A stretch of 64,000 nucleotides of DNA, taken from positions 12,405,001 to 12,469,000 of the forward strand of contig NC_079477.1 of NCBI RefSeq assembly GCF_026230105.1. Direction: 5' to 3'. Both the position numbers and the translations under genes were made by a program. Below are positions 1-10,599 of this stretch, in pieces; the first letter of the stretch is position 1, and each line of letters opens with the position of its first letter. A model generated the notes under the pieces. That model had not been told where the DNA came from. It searched no databases and saw nothing but the letters and a program-made list of their open reading frames with translations. The stretch comes from Diorhabda sublineata. Its lineage: Eukaryota; Arthropoda; Insecta; Coleoptera; Chrysomelidae.

Positions 1-294
1 ACAATGCAGTAAATTAACTAAACAAAATAATTCAACAAAACATAGTAAATCAAAATGTAGAAATTTTTTTTAATCTTCTAACATTGTTATTGAAAAATAA
101 TAAACAGTTAAGTATAATTACTTTCCATGTAAGATTTATATTAAGGAATGGAAAAATTACACCTAGTCCCAGTAAATTTTCTCAATTATCTAAGAAAATC
201 ACTCAAATTGTATTATAATTTAAATTCACACACACTGAATAGTAATTTTAGCCATCATATTTTTCGCAAAATAATGGTAATTTTACAAAAAATG

Positions 295-800
295 TTTATA
301 GTGCACTTACTGCTGAAATGAAAAATTTGTCACCAAGATGGGTACCGGATTCACACAAGCAAAAAGACATATGCAAACTTTATTTAACACTATATAATCA
401 AGAGAAAAAAGATTTTTTCGCAAGATTTAATATTGAATGGATACTTCACTATGATGTAAAGTACAGAGTAAGGAACAGGAAAAATCAGGACCGGATTAAG
501 CTAGGGGCTTGGGGGGGCTATAGCACCGGGCCTCAGGTCCAAGAGGGCCCCATCATTTGGAAATCATTCTGTATTTTTTAATGTGTTGATGCCTCAAATC
601 TAAAGTATTGACTCTATTTTGTGAATTTTTCCAGGTTTCCGAATTCCTTAAGGGGGCCCCGTCATTATTTTAGCCCCGGGCCTTATAAATCTTAATCCGG
701 ACCTGGGAAAAATAGATGTTCACCGCTGCAGAAAAATCAAGATGCAACATTCAGCAGGTAATTTTAGTAAATTTTGTACAAAACGGATCCACAATCAGTT
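295..800 (+). pseudogene. Mariner transposase fragment, interrupted by a MITE
   Basis: Translation from about 318 reads MKNLSPRWVP followed by a stretch ending FFARFNIEWILHYD. This matches the end of the mariner DNA-binding region and the first catalytic block (normally VDETWxHxY). The catalytic aspartate is lost here: the reading is NIEW instead of DETW. The coding similarity stops at 485, where a 220-bp MITE is inserted, and resumes after 713 in another frame with AAEKSRCNIQQ, the position of the usual AxxSAPKKAK linker. No transposase can be made from it. It lies inside the labial intron, in the opposite orientation to labial. Confidence 0.6.
486..705. mobile_element. hAT-type MITE with exact 8-bp target duplication
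   Basis: The element starts CAGGACCGGATTAAG and ends with the inverted copy CTTAATCCGGACCTG (one mismatch in 15). It is flanked by the identical octamer GGAAAAAT at 478-485 and 706-713. An 8-bp duplication and CAGG...CCTG ends are typical of hAT-superfamily elements. The 220-bp interior is GC-rich, with GGGGCCC and CCGGGCC blocks that also pair as inverted repeats, and has no coding capacity, so it is non-autonomous. It sits inside an older mariner fragment. Confidence 0.85.
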
Positions 801-805
801 ATTTC

Positions 806-1905
806 ATTCCAAAAGTAGGTGATAAAAGAAAATGGCCATTGAGAGTTACTCAAAAAATTACTAAATGAAAACTGATTTATTGAAGATGCGAAGATAACCA
901 TTTGTAAACTGTTTGTGTCACTTTTTATACTGTAAAGTTATGTAGAAGATGTTGGAACAGATATTTTCCAATGAAAATTTCTGTTATAATGAGGAAAATA
1001 ATTAAATACTAAGCAATATACATTTACGATATACTTCAATTCATATTTTCCTATAATATTTATGGCTTTTTATAACTAAATCACTTCCTAAGAAGTTATC
1101 AAATGTGTTAACAGATATAGTCGTTTTCTTATCTGCATAGTTTTTATTTGCTTACATATGTCAGTATTATCTTATTTACAACAGTAAACAATATGCAGGA
1201 ACAAATAATCACAACAAAACTTTATTTAAATTCAGATCAATATTATGACTAACATCTATAAATATTAACCGATATCTCATATTCAAATTGTTTTTATACG
1301 TAGGGCATTTGAATTGTTTCAAAGTTACATCTAATCTATATTTATAATCGATAATAATAATTAGCTTCTAACGCTCTATAAAACTAAACAAAGTAATAAT
1401 TAAAAACACAATTCAACATATTGCGCAATTTTAATGTAAATGAAAACGTTCTTATCACTTTATATATTTTATGGATATCGTAGAGAATAGGCGAAAGAAA
1501 GTGGAATTCTCTAGAAAAAAGTAATAAGGAATCAGACATAATCATAAACTGGTGAAAGTAATACAAACATATGGTGTGGAGTGGCTTAAAATGAAGAAAG
1601 ACTAAACAAAACCAACAGAAATACTATGATATAAACAGAAAAATTGTAAATTTCTAGAATGTTATTATGACGTTATCATCAAGCGAAGTATATTCAGCTT
1701 ATCAAAAAATTACATGACAATATTAGAATTTTCCAAAATATCTATAAAGACCAAATTCAAAATATCATGGGTACCACTCACTATGTACGTTAAAATTAGG
1801 AAGTAACGTTTTAGCCCTACTGACACTGATGATACGTGTAATTATCAGGTGAAGAAAGACGTACTTACGACCACTACTTAGAAAAATCTGTGCGATTTTA
1901 GATAG
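806..1905. other. Labial intron, no feature seen
   Basis: AT-rich sequence between the mariner fragment and the pogo-like remnant. Both strands were read and there are no open frames with recognisable similarity and no clear repeat. Confidence 0.5.
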
Positions 1906-1910
1906 GCGAC

Positions 1911-2565
1911 TTGTTATACGTAGATGTAGACGAGGTTGATGCGATCGTGTGTGAAGAAACGTGTCATGATTACTATGAGAGAGAAGAAAACATTAATAAG
2001 AAAACATATTTTCAGGGTTACAATGTCAATTACTATGGATTGTGGTCTGAAAATGATTTATTGGTTGCTGTTGCCGCGTACAAAAAGGGTGCTTATGGTT
2101 TGAAAGAATACAGTTGTGGGCGTGGAGTTCCAAAGGCAATAATTAAGAAACATGCTAATGAATAAACTCCATTCGCAATAATGTTAAATCATTTGGTAGA
2201 TCGTCGGTATTTTCTACAGATATGGAAAGAAAGATGTCTTAGCACATCCTTCACCTCGAAGAGGCCTTATCACATTTTTCCAATATAGATAAAAAAATTG
2301 CTGGTAAAAAATGGTTCAAGGAAGGAACGTCAATGGTGAGTCCCAGAGGCTTTAAAAAAGAAAATGTTAATCATTTTTCCGATCTTTTAAAACGAATTGT
2401 CGATAAGCATAAATTTCCATATTTAACGTGGATGAATCTGGTTTTACCACTGGGCAAAAAAGTCTCCCAAAAATAGTTGCTCGTGAAGGGGAGCACCAGG
2501 TAGGAAATCTAACAAATGCTGAAAGTGGTGACAATACAACTATGGTATGTGCAATTAGTGCTGCC

Positions 2566-2641
<76 letters not shown>

Positions 2642-3178
2642 AAGTTTTAAAAGAAACAATTTCATACTGGCCTTAAAATTGGAGCACCTCCCGACAGTAT
2701 TGTGTATTGTTACGATTTCGGACACAGGATATATTAACTCAAATCTCTTTGTTGAATGGCTGATGCATTTCCAAAAGCAAATAATGTTGCAATGTACATA
2801 ATAAAGTTCCCCAACTGCTTGATGGCCATATCACACATACTCAAAACTAGTTTTTTCGCTTATATGGGAATAAAATATAGCAAACTCAAATGTCAAAATT
2901 ACTTAAAAAGCCATATGTAAGCGGCCACTATGGGAATTGCAGAGAGTACCCTCCAAGCTTCCGGAATTTGGCCAGTAAATAGGATTGAATTTACAGATGA
3001 CCAATTTGCACCAGCTGATGTTTTGCAACCTTCAACTTCTGTTACAACTTCTAGCAGTAATGATAACGAAGATAGAAGTGACAACAAGAATAAGGGATTT
3101 TTGAAAAAATTTCACCGCAATCAAACAAAAATCAAAATCCAGATAACTCTTCACTCTCGTAGAGTGCCAATAGCTTAG
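1911..3178 (+). pseudogene. Pogo-like (DDE_1) transposase remnant
   Basis: Pieces appear in the order of a pogo/Tigger-type transposase. About 2040-2165 reads LLVAVAAYKKGAYGLKEYS then GVPKAIIKKH, a pipsqueak-type helix-turn-helix. About 2424-2568 reads NVDESGFTTGQ, then KIVAREGEHQVG and NTTMVCAISAAG, the start of the DDE_1 catalytic domain with its first aspartate. About 2820-2850 contains a degenerate D-G-H-x-x-H-T block. About 2925-3050 reads ATMGIAESTLQASGIWPVN and then the acidic, Ser/Thr-rich tail usual after the catalytic domain. Several frame changes and stops separate these pieces, and a long TA microsatellite breaks the catalytic domain. It is in the labial intron, antisense to labial. 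Terminal inverted repeats were not identified. Confidence 0.8.
2567..2638. repeat. (TA)n microsatellite, about 36 units
   Basis: An uninterrupted alternating TA run of about 72 bp immediately follows the SAAG codons of the pogo-like transposase. It reads as a Tyr-Ile repeat. It replaces or separates the normal coding sequence after this motif, so it grew or was inserted after the element was already dead. Confidence 0.95.
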
Positions 3179-3179
3179 A

Positions 3180-4530
3180 AAACAGTGGAAATAACAAGTA
3201 TCGCTTATAAATCACAGCTAGACAGAATAAAAACTTCGAAAAAGATATGATACAATGTATGAAATTGGATTCATATCATACTTGGTGTGCTGGAGTTAGT
3301 GCTGCAATTAAAAGGTTCTATTGTTGTAATTGTCGTTAAGAAAGCTAATGTCTAATTTAGGAAGCTAGCGGTCCAAATAAGGAAACCGGTTTTTTATATA
3401 TTAGACTGATGACAAGATGTACAAAATTTTTTTACTTTTATAAATGGTATTTCAAATTGGCCCATATTAGACCACCCTCCCCTATCTTTAGATTTTGAAA
3501 TGTATTTATATAATGTCAATGTAATTCTTATAATCCTAATTTATATTAATGGACTATGAGACTATATTCTTCTATTTTACTGACATTGAAATGTCCAAAG
3601 TTCGCGCAATTATTAGGTAAAAATAGTTATTATAACATCAAGAAAACCTCAAAACTACGGGCTTGCGTCAGCTCGTGATTTTAATACCCGATATAAAATT
3701 TTAACCTTTATTACAATGTGCCAACTTGTGATCGTGGTTGTTATAAAGATTAGACCCCTCGTGTAGGAAGATTATGCAGGTAGGGATTTTGATTATTTGA
3801 AAAATGAAAAACAAAAATAAAATAGCTATTTTCTATGTGTTTCAGTAAAAAAAATGTCACATTTTGAACACATAAATAAAACAATAAAAAATATTTCATT
3901 TTGTATTTTTAAGAGACTGTTTCACGACTAACCTAACCCAACTTAACCAATTGCAAGTGTGCATTATAATTTTATATGGAGTTTTACAAATTACGGCTTC
4001 CCGAAATTTCAAAAATTTATTTTCTATTGTATATTTGTTAGTACCTACTTACGCATCACTTAATGAATCCATCACGAGTATTATGACTACCTTTTCGTTT
4101 ACCTGAAATATCCCCGACCAGAGTGGTAGCGCATCCAAAAGTATGAGTTATAGATAAGAAACACTCAATAAATTAACAAATTATGCCACTTATTTTATAT
4201 TATAAATATACGTTACCATTTAAAATAAAATTAACAGACAGTATTTTTTGGAGAATTGTTAGTTTGGAAGAATGTAATTTATGTGCTGTAATTATTTTTG
4301 TTACCAACTTTTGGGTACTTTTAATATTAGATGTCCACCTAAAAGAATTTTGATATATTGGCTAAGTTGTCATTTCATTTTACTTGAAATACGACTTGAT
4401 ACGACTTGAAAAGCTCTTGGGATAATTTGAATTGGAGAAAATGAAAACATACGATAATCATTATATATTTGAACAGTTCACAATAAAAGAATATTCGCGA
4501 AGTGCCAAGTATGGTGGAGCAGAAAGAAGA
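3180..4530. other. Labial intron, no feature seen
   Basis: AT-rich, with stops in every frame. I see only short homopolymer and A/T-rich runs, and nothing with domain similarity. Confidence 0.45.
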
Positions 4531-4539
4531 AAGATCATA

Positions 4540-4690
4540 ATGCCGGGTTGTGCTAAGGCTACATGCAAAAACACTAATCGAAATACAAATGAAACAGGTA
4601 TTAAATACTTTGTTTTTCAATAAATAAAGATTTGGCGAAGCAGTTGATGGAAGCCTAGAAGATCGGTGGAAAATTATTAAGGTTACTCGA
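4540..4690 (+). pseudogene. THAP zinc-finger domain fragment
   Basis: From the ATG at about 4540 the reading is MPGCAKATCKNTN, then TGIKYFVFQ. This is the N-terminal half of a THAP domain (C-x4-C, then the KYFxFP-type block). The frame then stops. A neighbouring frame continues KDLAKQLMEA, the following THAP helix, so there is a frameshift near 4622. The rest (second Cys, His, AVPTIF motif) is not recognisable. THAP domains occur in host DNA-binding proteins and in P-element-like transposases; which source applies here cannot be decided. Confidence 0.5.
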
Positions 4691-5121
4691 AAGCCACTAA
4701 AACTAAAAATATACCACTGATCAAGTTTCCATGGATTGACCGCCCCTCACTTCAATCCTTACAAAGACATGATATCTATAACATGTTAGAAAGGCAACTA
4801 TTCAACTAAGAATAGATTTTTAATCTCAAATAGGAACATATTGACAATACTCACAATCAAGAACATATTTCCATACAATTCTAGTTATTTCTAATTTCAA
4901 GAAGTTCCAATTTCAATATTTCGCAAAGAAACTTCTGTCTTTGTGTTTGTGATATATGTAGAAAATCAATTTCTGAACCTGAGAAATCAGAATTGCATCA
5001 AATATTATATGAACCAATTTGACTATCACTGTATCTCTTTTGCAAATATAGAAAGAAGGATGTAGCTAATGAAATATTATTCAGATTTTCGTAATAAACT
5101 GTTGCAATACATTAGTAGATA

Positions 5122-5842
5122 CGAGGTCTGGCTATCAAAAAACGAAAGGGTTTTATTATAAAAATTACTCTACATTCGAATGCTCCCCTTCATTATATTC
5201 CTCTCTCCACACACACCTTTCCATACGTTTTTTCCATTGATCGAAGCCGTGCTGGAAATCTTCTTTGGCGAGTGCCTTTAGAAGCTCTGCCGTTTCTTGC
5301 TTTACCGCTTCCATCGATTTGATCCCTTTCAAAGCAGTTCTTTTTTAACCTTTCAAAGAAATCTGAGTAGACCCGTTGACGCAAGAGCTTTTGGTCTGGC
5401 ACCAACTTCGCACAGACTTTTGTCATATGTAATTCTTCGTGTAAAATTTTTCTAACCGTTTCTTTATCGGCAATCATCCGGATGCTCATTCGACGATCAG
5501 CACGCACAATTGGGTCACTGTTTCCGGAATTGAAACAGTCACAGGGCGACCTGGGCGCTGGTCATCTTCATTGCTCTCTCGGCCCTCACTGAAGCACTCA
5601 AAAACAAGTACACGAGATAGATAATTGTCCCCATAGGCATCTTGCAACAATTTATAGCACTAGTGCGGAGTCTTTTTCAATTTAACGATAAATTTGGGAT
5701 TGATATGTTGCTTCTGTTTTTCGTAAAACATGGTTTTCGGCACGAGACAAAATATGTTCGTTTCAAACCGCTACTGCACAAATAGGTATTATAATAGTGA
5801 CAGACACGCGCGAAAGTCTCGTTATTTAATATCCAGACCTCT
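5122..5842 (-). mobile_element. Internally deleted mariner element, 721 bp
   Basis: The ends are inverted repeats: the left begins GAGGTCTGG(C)TAT and the right, read on the minus strand, begins GAGGTCTGGATATT. Both are flanked by TA (5120-5121 and 5843-5844), as expected for mariner insertion. The length is about half of a full mariner (near 1.3 kb). The remaining coding part is the N-terminal half of the transposase, so the catalytic domain has been deleted. Confidence 0.8.
5193..5731 (-). pseudogene. Mariner transposase, N-terminal half only
   Basis: Translation starts at the ATG at 5731-5729 (MFYEKQKQHINPKF) and continues through LQDAYGDNYLSRV, then GRPVTVSIPET, then MIADKETVRKILHEELHM and KVCAKLVP. 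This is the two-HTH DNA-binding region, including the GRP linker. An in-frame stop (TAG after KKTPH) and at least one frameshift before about 5507 disrupt it. The catalytic DETW, HxDNA and YSPDL blocks are absent. The C-terminal tail near 5200-5300 reads as an unrelated frame. Confidence 0.75.
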
Positions 5843-6162
5843 TAGGTAATAAGTAGATGGAGACCAGAATACTAAGCTTTGATATAAAATGTATATAGCT
5901 AGAAGAGCTCTCTATAGTTAGGTTAACGGCATTCTCTTAGAATAATGAGAAAAAACAGTTTCGAAGCTTGATAATGATCACTATAATTGTTAAACAAAAA
6001 AGAAACATCCAAAACTTTCATATGTAATATCAATTCCATCACTTTCTGAACAAAAGGAATAATAAACCACGTATATCGATAAGATATGTAGTATATTGTG
6101 AACAGAGCTATGAATCGTAGTGTACCTACTTTGATGATATTAAAAAAGTATGATGAAAATCC

Positions 6163-6393
6163 ATGGAAAGTGTGAAGGGGCCTTATCCGTTTGTTACTGG
6201 TGGATTCACCAGACACTCTTGTTTCCTTTGTTTGTGGGACAGCTGGGTCAGAGAACATCATTATGAACAAAAAAAAATGGCTCATTCGAAACAACAGCAC
6301 TTCATTTTAAATGAACATCTAAGCCATCAAAACCGTTGGTTGATACAAAAAACATTATTCTGCCCTCTTCATATATTAAAGGGCTTAAACTAA
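6163..6393 (+). pseudogene. Fragment of the 'CFLCLWDS' repeat family
   Basis: The frame from 6163 reads TGGFTRHSCFLCLWDSWVRE followed by HHYEQKKMAH. After a frameshift an adjacent frame gives PLVDTKNIILP. I recognise this order (GGFT-x-CFLCLWDS, Y-x-W, PLVxxxxxLLPPLHIKLG) from a family of uncharacterised, multi-copy proteins in insect and cnidarian genomes that behaves like a mobile-element gene. That assignment is from memory of the family and no function is claimed. The minus-strand frame across the same bases (5923-6300) looks like a shadow. Confidence 0.4.
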
Positions 6394-6399
6394 AATAGA

Positions 6400-7035
6400 T
6401 GATTATAATGATATATCCGGTATTTGCAAACAATATTAACAAATGGCATAAGCTAAACTAAACAATGGGAGTATTTATAGATCATTCTAAAAGGTTGTGG
6501 AAGAGTTTTTTTGAGATGGAAAGGTGAAAGTTATGAGTATATTGTAGCTCACTCATCGGAAATTTCTGGAACAGATAGTGATAAATAAGTTATTTAAGTT
6601 TTATTTCCTGCTTTCACGTTGGAATTTGTTTCCCAACATCTTGGGAAATCTTGTTATCGACCAGGAATTTTGAGTAGAAGATATTATTTAAAGGGCTCAC
6701 TGTTGACCCATAAATGCCAAAATCTGTTATTTTTATTTATTCTTTTATTGTTTACACTAAGTTAACTAAATTTTATAAGTAATTAAGAGTAAGTATTGCT
6801 AAAATCAGACGTAACGGAATATTTTCATTATTCTTTCTATCTAGGTATTACCTAAAAAACAATAATCCTTTCAATTAGGGTCTAAAAACCGTGGTATCTA
6901 GGGTAAGTATGCATTCAGTTGTCTGCGTTTTAGATAGATTTCACAGATTGATTTCTAAAAGTTCTCTCTCAATAACCTGTTAACGAATATCCTTTTTAAT
7001 TTTATTATATCAAATAGTTATAAAAATTTTATTGA
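6400..7035. other. Labial intron 5' part, no feature seen
   Basis: AT-rich sequence directly downstream of the labial exon 1 donor (on the minus strand). No coding similarity or repeat structure was recognised. Confidence 0.45.
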
Positions 7036-7041
7036 ACTTAC
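7036..7041 (-). other. lab: 5' splice site of labial exon 1
   Basis: On the minus strand the exon ends CCTG and is followed by GTAAGT, a consensus donor. The reading frame past it runs only ten more codons before a stop and loses all similarity. The exon therefore ends at 7042, leaving one base of a codon (phase 1) to be completed by the next exon. Confidence 0.85.
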
Positions 7042-7711
7042 CAGGAGGTTTGGGTACGTTCCTCTTAACTTGCATCCATTTATAAGTTGGTAGAGCTGGT
7101 TGAGCTATGGATACAGGATTAAGCGTATGAAGCGGATGATGCTGCCTTAATCTAGAATGATCTTCTGTGGGAATTAATTCTTGTTTATACCTGTGAAGAT
7201 GTTGAAACTCCATGCAAGTACTTTGAGCACCAGGATTTATTAAATAGCTACTACTATCGCTAATGTCAATTTGAAACTTGTTTTCGTGGATGTAGTTTTG
7301 CTGGAGTGTGGAGTCTTCTGAATTTTCATTATGATGAATTACGTCAGAATGACTCCGCGAATAGTTGTCGTTGTAGTTGTTTTGGGCATAGCCCGATGCA
7401 CTATTTCCGTAATCCAAATTAGTATAAGTCAGTCCTGTATCGGTGTTTACGATGGGGTTTTCTTGGACGTGTTGAGAATAGTAGTTAAGATTGTGAGGAG
7501 AAGAAGGGCATTCTGCCGATTCCCCGGAAGTTGTCGCATACAAATAGGGCTCTTCATAATGATAATTAGAAGAATAATAATTTTGAAATTGATGAGGGGA
7601 AGTCGTATGATTTAAATCGTTCGAATAGTTATAATAATTGGATTCCGAAGAATTATAAGGAGTACTATGTTGATTATGATGACCGTACATAGTTATGTCC
7701 ATCGTCATCAT
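7042..7711 (-). CDS. lab: Homeotic protein Labial, first coding exon (partial gene)
   Basis: This exon encodes about 223 residues of a Hox group 1 transcription factor. The key evidence is YKWMQVKRNVPKPP at residues 210-223. This is the Labial form of the hexapeptide (W212), which contacts the TALE partner Extradenticle; in labial it lies just upstream of the intron before the homeobox. The middle is rich in Tyr, Asn, His and Ser, with conserved-looking blocks EEPYLYATTSGES, CPSSPHNLNYYS and TGLTYTNLDYG. No ATG lies further upstream in the open frame, which runs above 7711 only through non-ATG codons. The start is therefore the ATG at 7711 (MMTMDITMYG), with alternatives at 7708 and 7702; the context AAAAATGATG is good. 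The homeodomain exon is not present and must lie left of position 1. There are no frameshifts or stops, so the gene looks intact here. Confidence 0.9.
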
Positions 7712-8010
7712 TTTTATTTCACTATTCCAGTGACTGATAATCACGACACATGTGTATTTGTGATCACGAAACACACTTTAACAACTAAACGACTTAATAT
7801 CCGTTACCAAACTGGTTAGGTTGACTTGATTGGGTCTCGACTAGCTAACAATCTAGAAAGTTGTGTTGGATAACACAGCTGCGTCACCGTTGAGGCGGAG
7901 CTTCGGCTTACACGTGTCTTGCGCCGTGGATCTAAGGACCAATAGTAGCTTTCGGTTATCAAAAGATGTGATGCTGCTACAATGATTGGCCAGCATCCAG
8001 CCATGATTGT
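7712..8010 (-). promoter_or_regulatory. lab: Probable labial leader and core promoter region
   Basis: Immediately upstream of the labial ATG the base composition rises (7840-8000 is much less AT-rich than its surroundings, with several CpGs). On the minus strand it holds GGCCAATCA (a CCAAT-like site near 7985), CTCCGCC near 7896, and the segment GGTGACG-CAGCTGTGTTATCCA at 7867-7888, which recurs at 14.35 kb. No TATA box at a convincing distance was found, so the transcription start is not placed. The leader role is inferred from position and composition only. Confidence 0.4.
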
Positions 8011-9540
8011 GTCTATAGGAACGTTTCTATTCTTGGAAATGTTAGGTATATGGAAGTTGGTGACATGACAGCTCTACTTGTATTGTTTGGCGTATATAGG
8101 TAGTTTAGTAGGATATTTTCTACATAAATTTGCATAAGATTATTAACCATTCGAACGTTTCTCTTATGTGTGCATATATCATTTTTATAGGCCCATTTTC
8201 AGTAAATATTTTGTTTGAAGAAAGTTGTTGTACCTAAGTACTATGAGAGTTGTTTTCCATTGTAATTTTTCAGATGAAATAATTTACTTAGATTTGCTTA
8301 ATATAGAACTACATCAGAAATCAATCGAGCGTTGATAGTAAAATGAATCTTAGTTATCTGCACTCTCTTCTACCATACGTATTAAAAATAATGTTTCATT
8401 TTAATGGTGCAACTTTAGTTTTTAAATTTAAAGAAACAATAACAAGGGAATTGATCCCGGTGATTTGTTAACTTGGATAATAGAATAGAAATGCAACAAA
8501 GCAACAACTATTTATTCTGAATAGTTATACTTATAATAATATAATAAGCTTATAGTAACATACAACAAGAAAATTATGGAAAGTGTGTATCTTTACTTCC
8601 ACATTAATTTGTAAAATAGATCACAGTATGCTTTTTTGAAATCATGATTGTTAAGCGATGAATCCGGCAAGCCAGTTCGTTTATTAGCTACCCAACAATA
8701 ATAATTGGTACCATTTATTTATATTTTCTTACACTTTCTCGTGTATCTTATTCTTGATATTTAGGTAAAGTTTGACTACAACGTATCTGAGAATGTTAAG
8801 CATCTTTCCAAATCAAACAAGCACACACATTGGCTCATTATCGAACAGAAGATTTTCTATCAGTCTATTGTGAAATTGAGAGCGGGCATTTGAAGAAACA
8901 CAGAGTACTTACTATTAAAATCACTTGCATCATAAGTACATTTTCGGGTAGGTACCTAGTGGTTTTTGGAATTAAGTGGTTTGTATGTTGTATTTCCCAC
9001 ATTTAAACATGGAAAAAAATTGAGAATTGAAGTGGCAAATTGTGAAAAACCCTTCCAGTTAGCAGTATATAAAAAATATTGAAAGGAATGGAAGAAATTG
9101 AATAATTCAATTCGCCAAGAACAATTCTAGTCATAAACCATCAGATTTTTCCAAAGAAGTTACAATTTCTGTGTAGATGAGGATCTAACACAGTTTTTTT
9201 GCAAATAGCGCTAGGGATTTGGCAAATAGCAAAAGAATTTCTTGTAGGTACATGTGCTTGTGTTGTAATTTGTTCAGATTTGAAAACAGAAAGCGGAATA
9301 GAAATCATATCATAGATTGACAATCTAAATAGGTACCTGGGTGAAATAACAGACAGAAGATAGATAGAGGGATACAGATAGATCAAAATGAAAATAGGTT
9401 TGTGAATATTTGCTCATAAAAGTATTAAGTACTTTGGATGAAACGGCTTACATTGGTATTAAATAACCATAGTAAGTTAAATAGATGTACAAGAAACCAA
9501 ATAAAAATACTCTCTTTTAAAGATGGCTTAAGAATAAATC
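8011..9540. other. Upstream of labial, no feature seen
   Basis: AT-rich, non-coding on both strands. It could hold Hox regulatory elements, but nothing in the sequence alone marks one out. Confidence 0.4.
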
Positions 9541-9544
9541 AAGA

Positions 9545-9840
9545 TACAACAAAATACGGGATAACATTATAACAGGAAATTTGAACATGTTATGCCATGT
9601 TATGAGAATGGAAGAAAAATAATGAATAGGGAAGATATATGAATCACGGACTTACAAATAATATTAAGACCTAGGAGGAGGGCGACATAACAAATTAAGA
9701 TTTCAGGTTGAAATCAAGGAATGCGAGAGCAGGAAATAAATCAAAAGACACAGGAGAGGAAAGAATGGAAACTACTGTGGAGAAATGAGCCTGCGTAATG
9801 ACTTGCATGCTGGACATGCCTTACAGCCGAGAAAGACTAT
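9545..9840 (+). pseudogene. LINE retrotransposon 3' fragment
   Basis: Broken frames read NLNMLCHVMRMEE, a PRRRPRQ-like basic stretch, VEIKECESR and RMETTVEK. These follow the order of the C-terminal tail after the reverse transcriptase in RTE/jockey-like LINEs (GHVxRM, then an RPR-rich stretch, then a W-rich helix). A 3' end reading HAGHALQPRKT is also found in the tails of such elements. Stops and frameshifts are frequent. Only the last 300 bp or so remain. Confidence 0.5.
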
Positions 9841-10299
9841 CTACAATTTTAAATAATTTTTCATTAAATACCAGCGAGTCTGAGTAGTGGAAACGAAAAA
9901 TATCATTGATCTACGAATTTACTAAAATCTCTGTTAACGGAACTGTGTTTTTTAGGTGCTAAGAACTACTTTGTCCCAGAATAAGTTTGTGTCATTGAAC
10001 AATACTTATCCAATACTAATTATATATTTAAAACTAATTTCTATACTGAAATATGCCCTGATGGAATCGTCTCTCTTCACTGTTATTGCAAACATTGTCA
10101 TGGTACTCATACACATAGTCACTCACGTCATTCGCCTCATGAAAAAATTACCTTGAATTCCTTTCTACTCTTATACTACGTATATATTGTCAAAAATTTC
10201 CTATAATCGTAGAATATTTTCCAGACACCTTAGATACATTTTTGGGCTAGTGGGTTTCGAAGAAAATCTTAGTATAGTGAACATTCTCTGAGCATAGTT

Positions 10300-10381
10300 G
10301 AAATACTGGAAGTGTTAAACCTGTTTAAATTGTTTATTTTGAAATACTGGAAGTGTTAAACCTGTTTAAATTGTTTATTTT
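10300..10381. repeat. Perfect 41-bp tandem duplication
   Basis: The 41-bp unit starting GAAATACTGGAAGTGTTAAA occurs twice head to tail (10300-10340 and 10341-10381) with no mismatch that I can see. Nothing is recognised in the unit itself. Confidence 0.95.
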
Positions 10382-10599
10382 GATGATTATTTTGGACAAT
10401 ATAATTTGTTTGGAAATTGAAAAATATAACGGAAGTAAAGTATTTAAGTACCTAAACTAAACTAAAAACGTCGGTAAGTAGTGAAGTATATAACAATTCC
10501 AACACTAAATATTGCTGCAGGAAAGCCAATAAAATAAATGGAAAGGTGTCAAAGACAATAAAAAACCTTCTACAAGGTAATTTTTTGGAAACATTGAAA

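Noticed and set aside
7331..7615. Open frame on the plus strand across labial exon 1
   Set aside because: It is the antisense shadow of the low-complexity Tyr/Asn/His-rich labial coding sequence and has no recognisable protein features.
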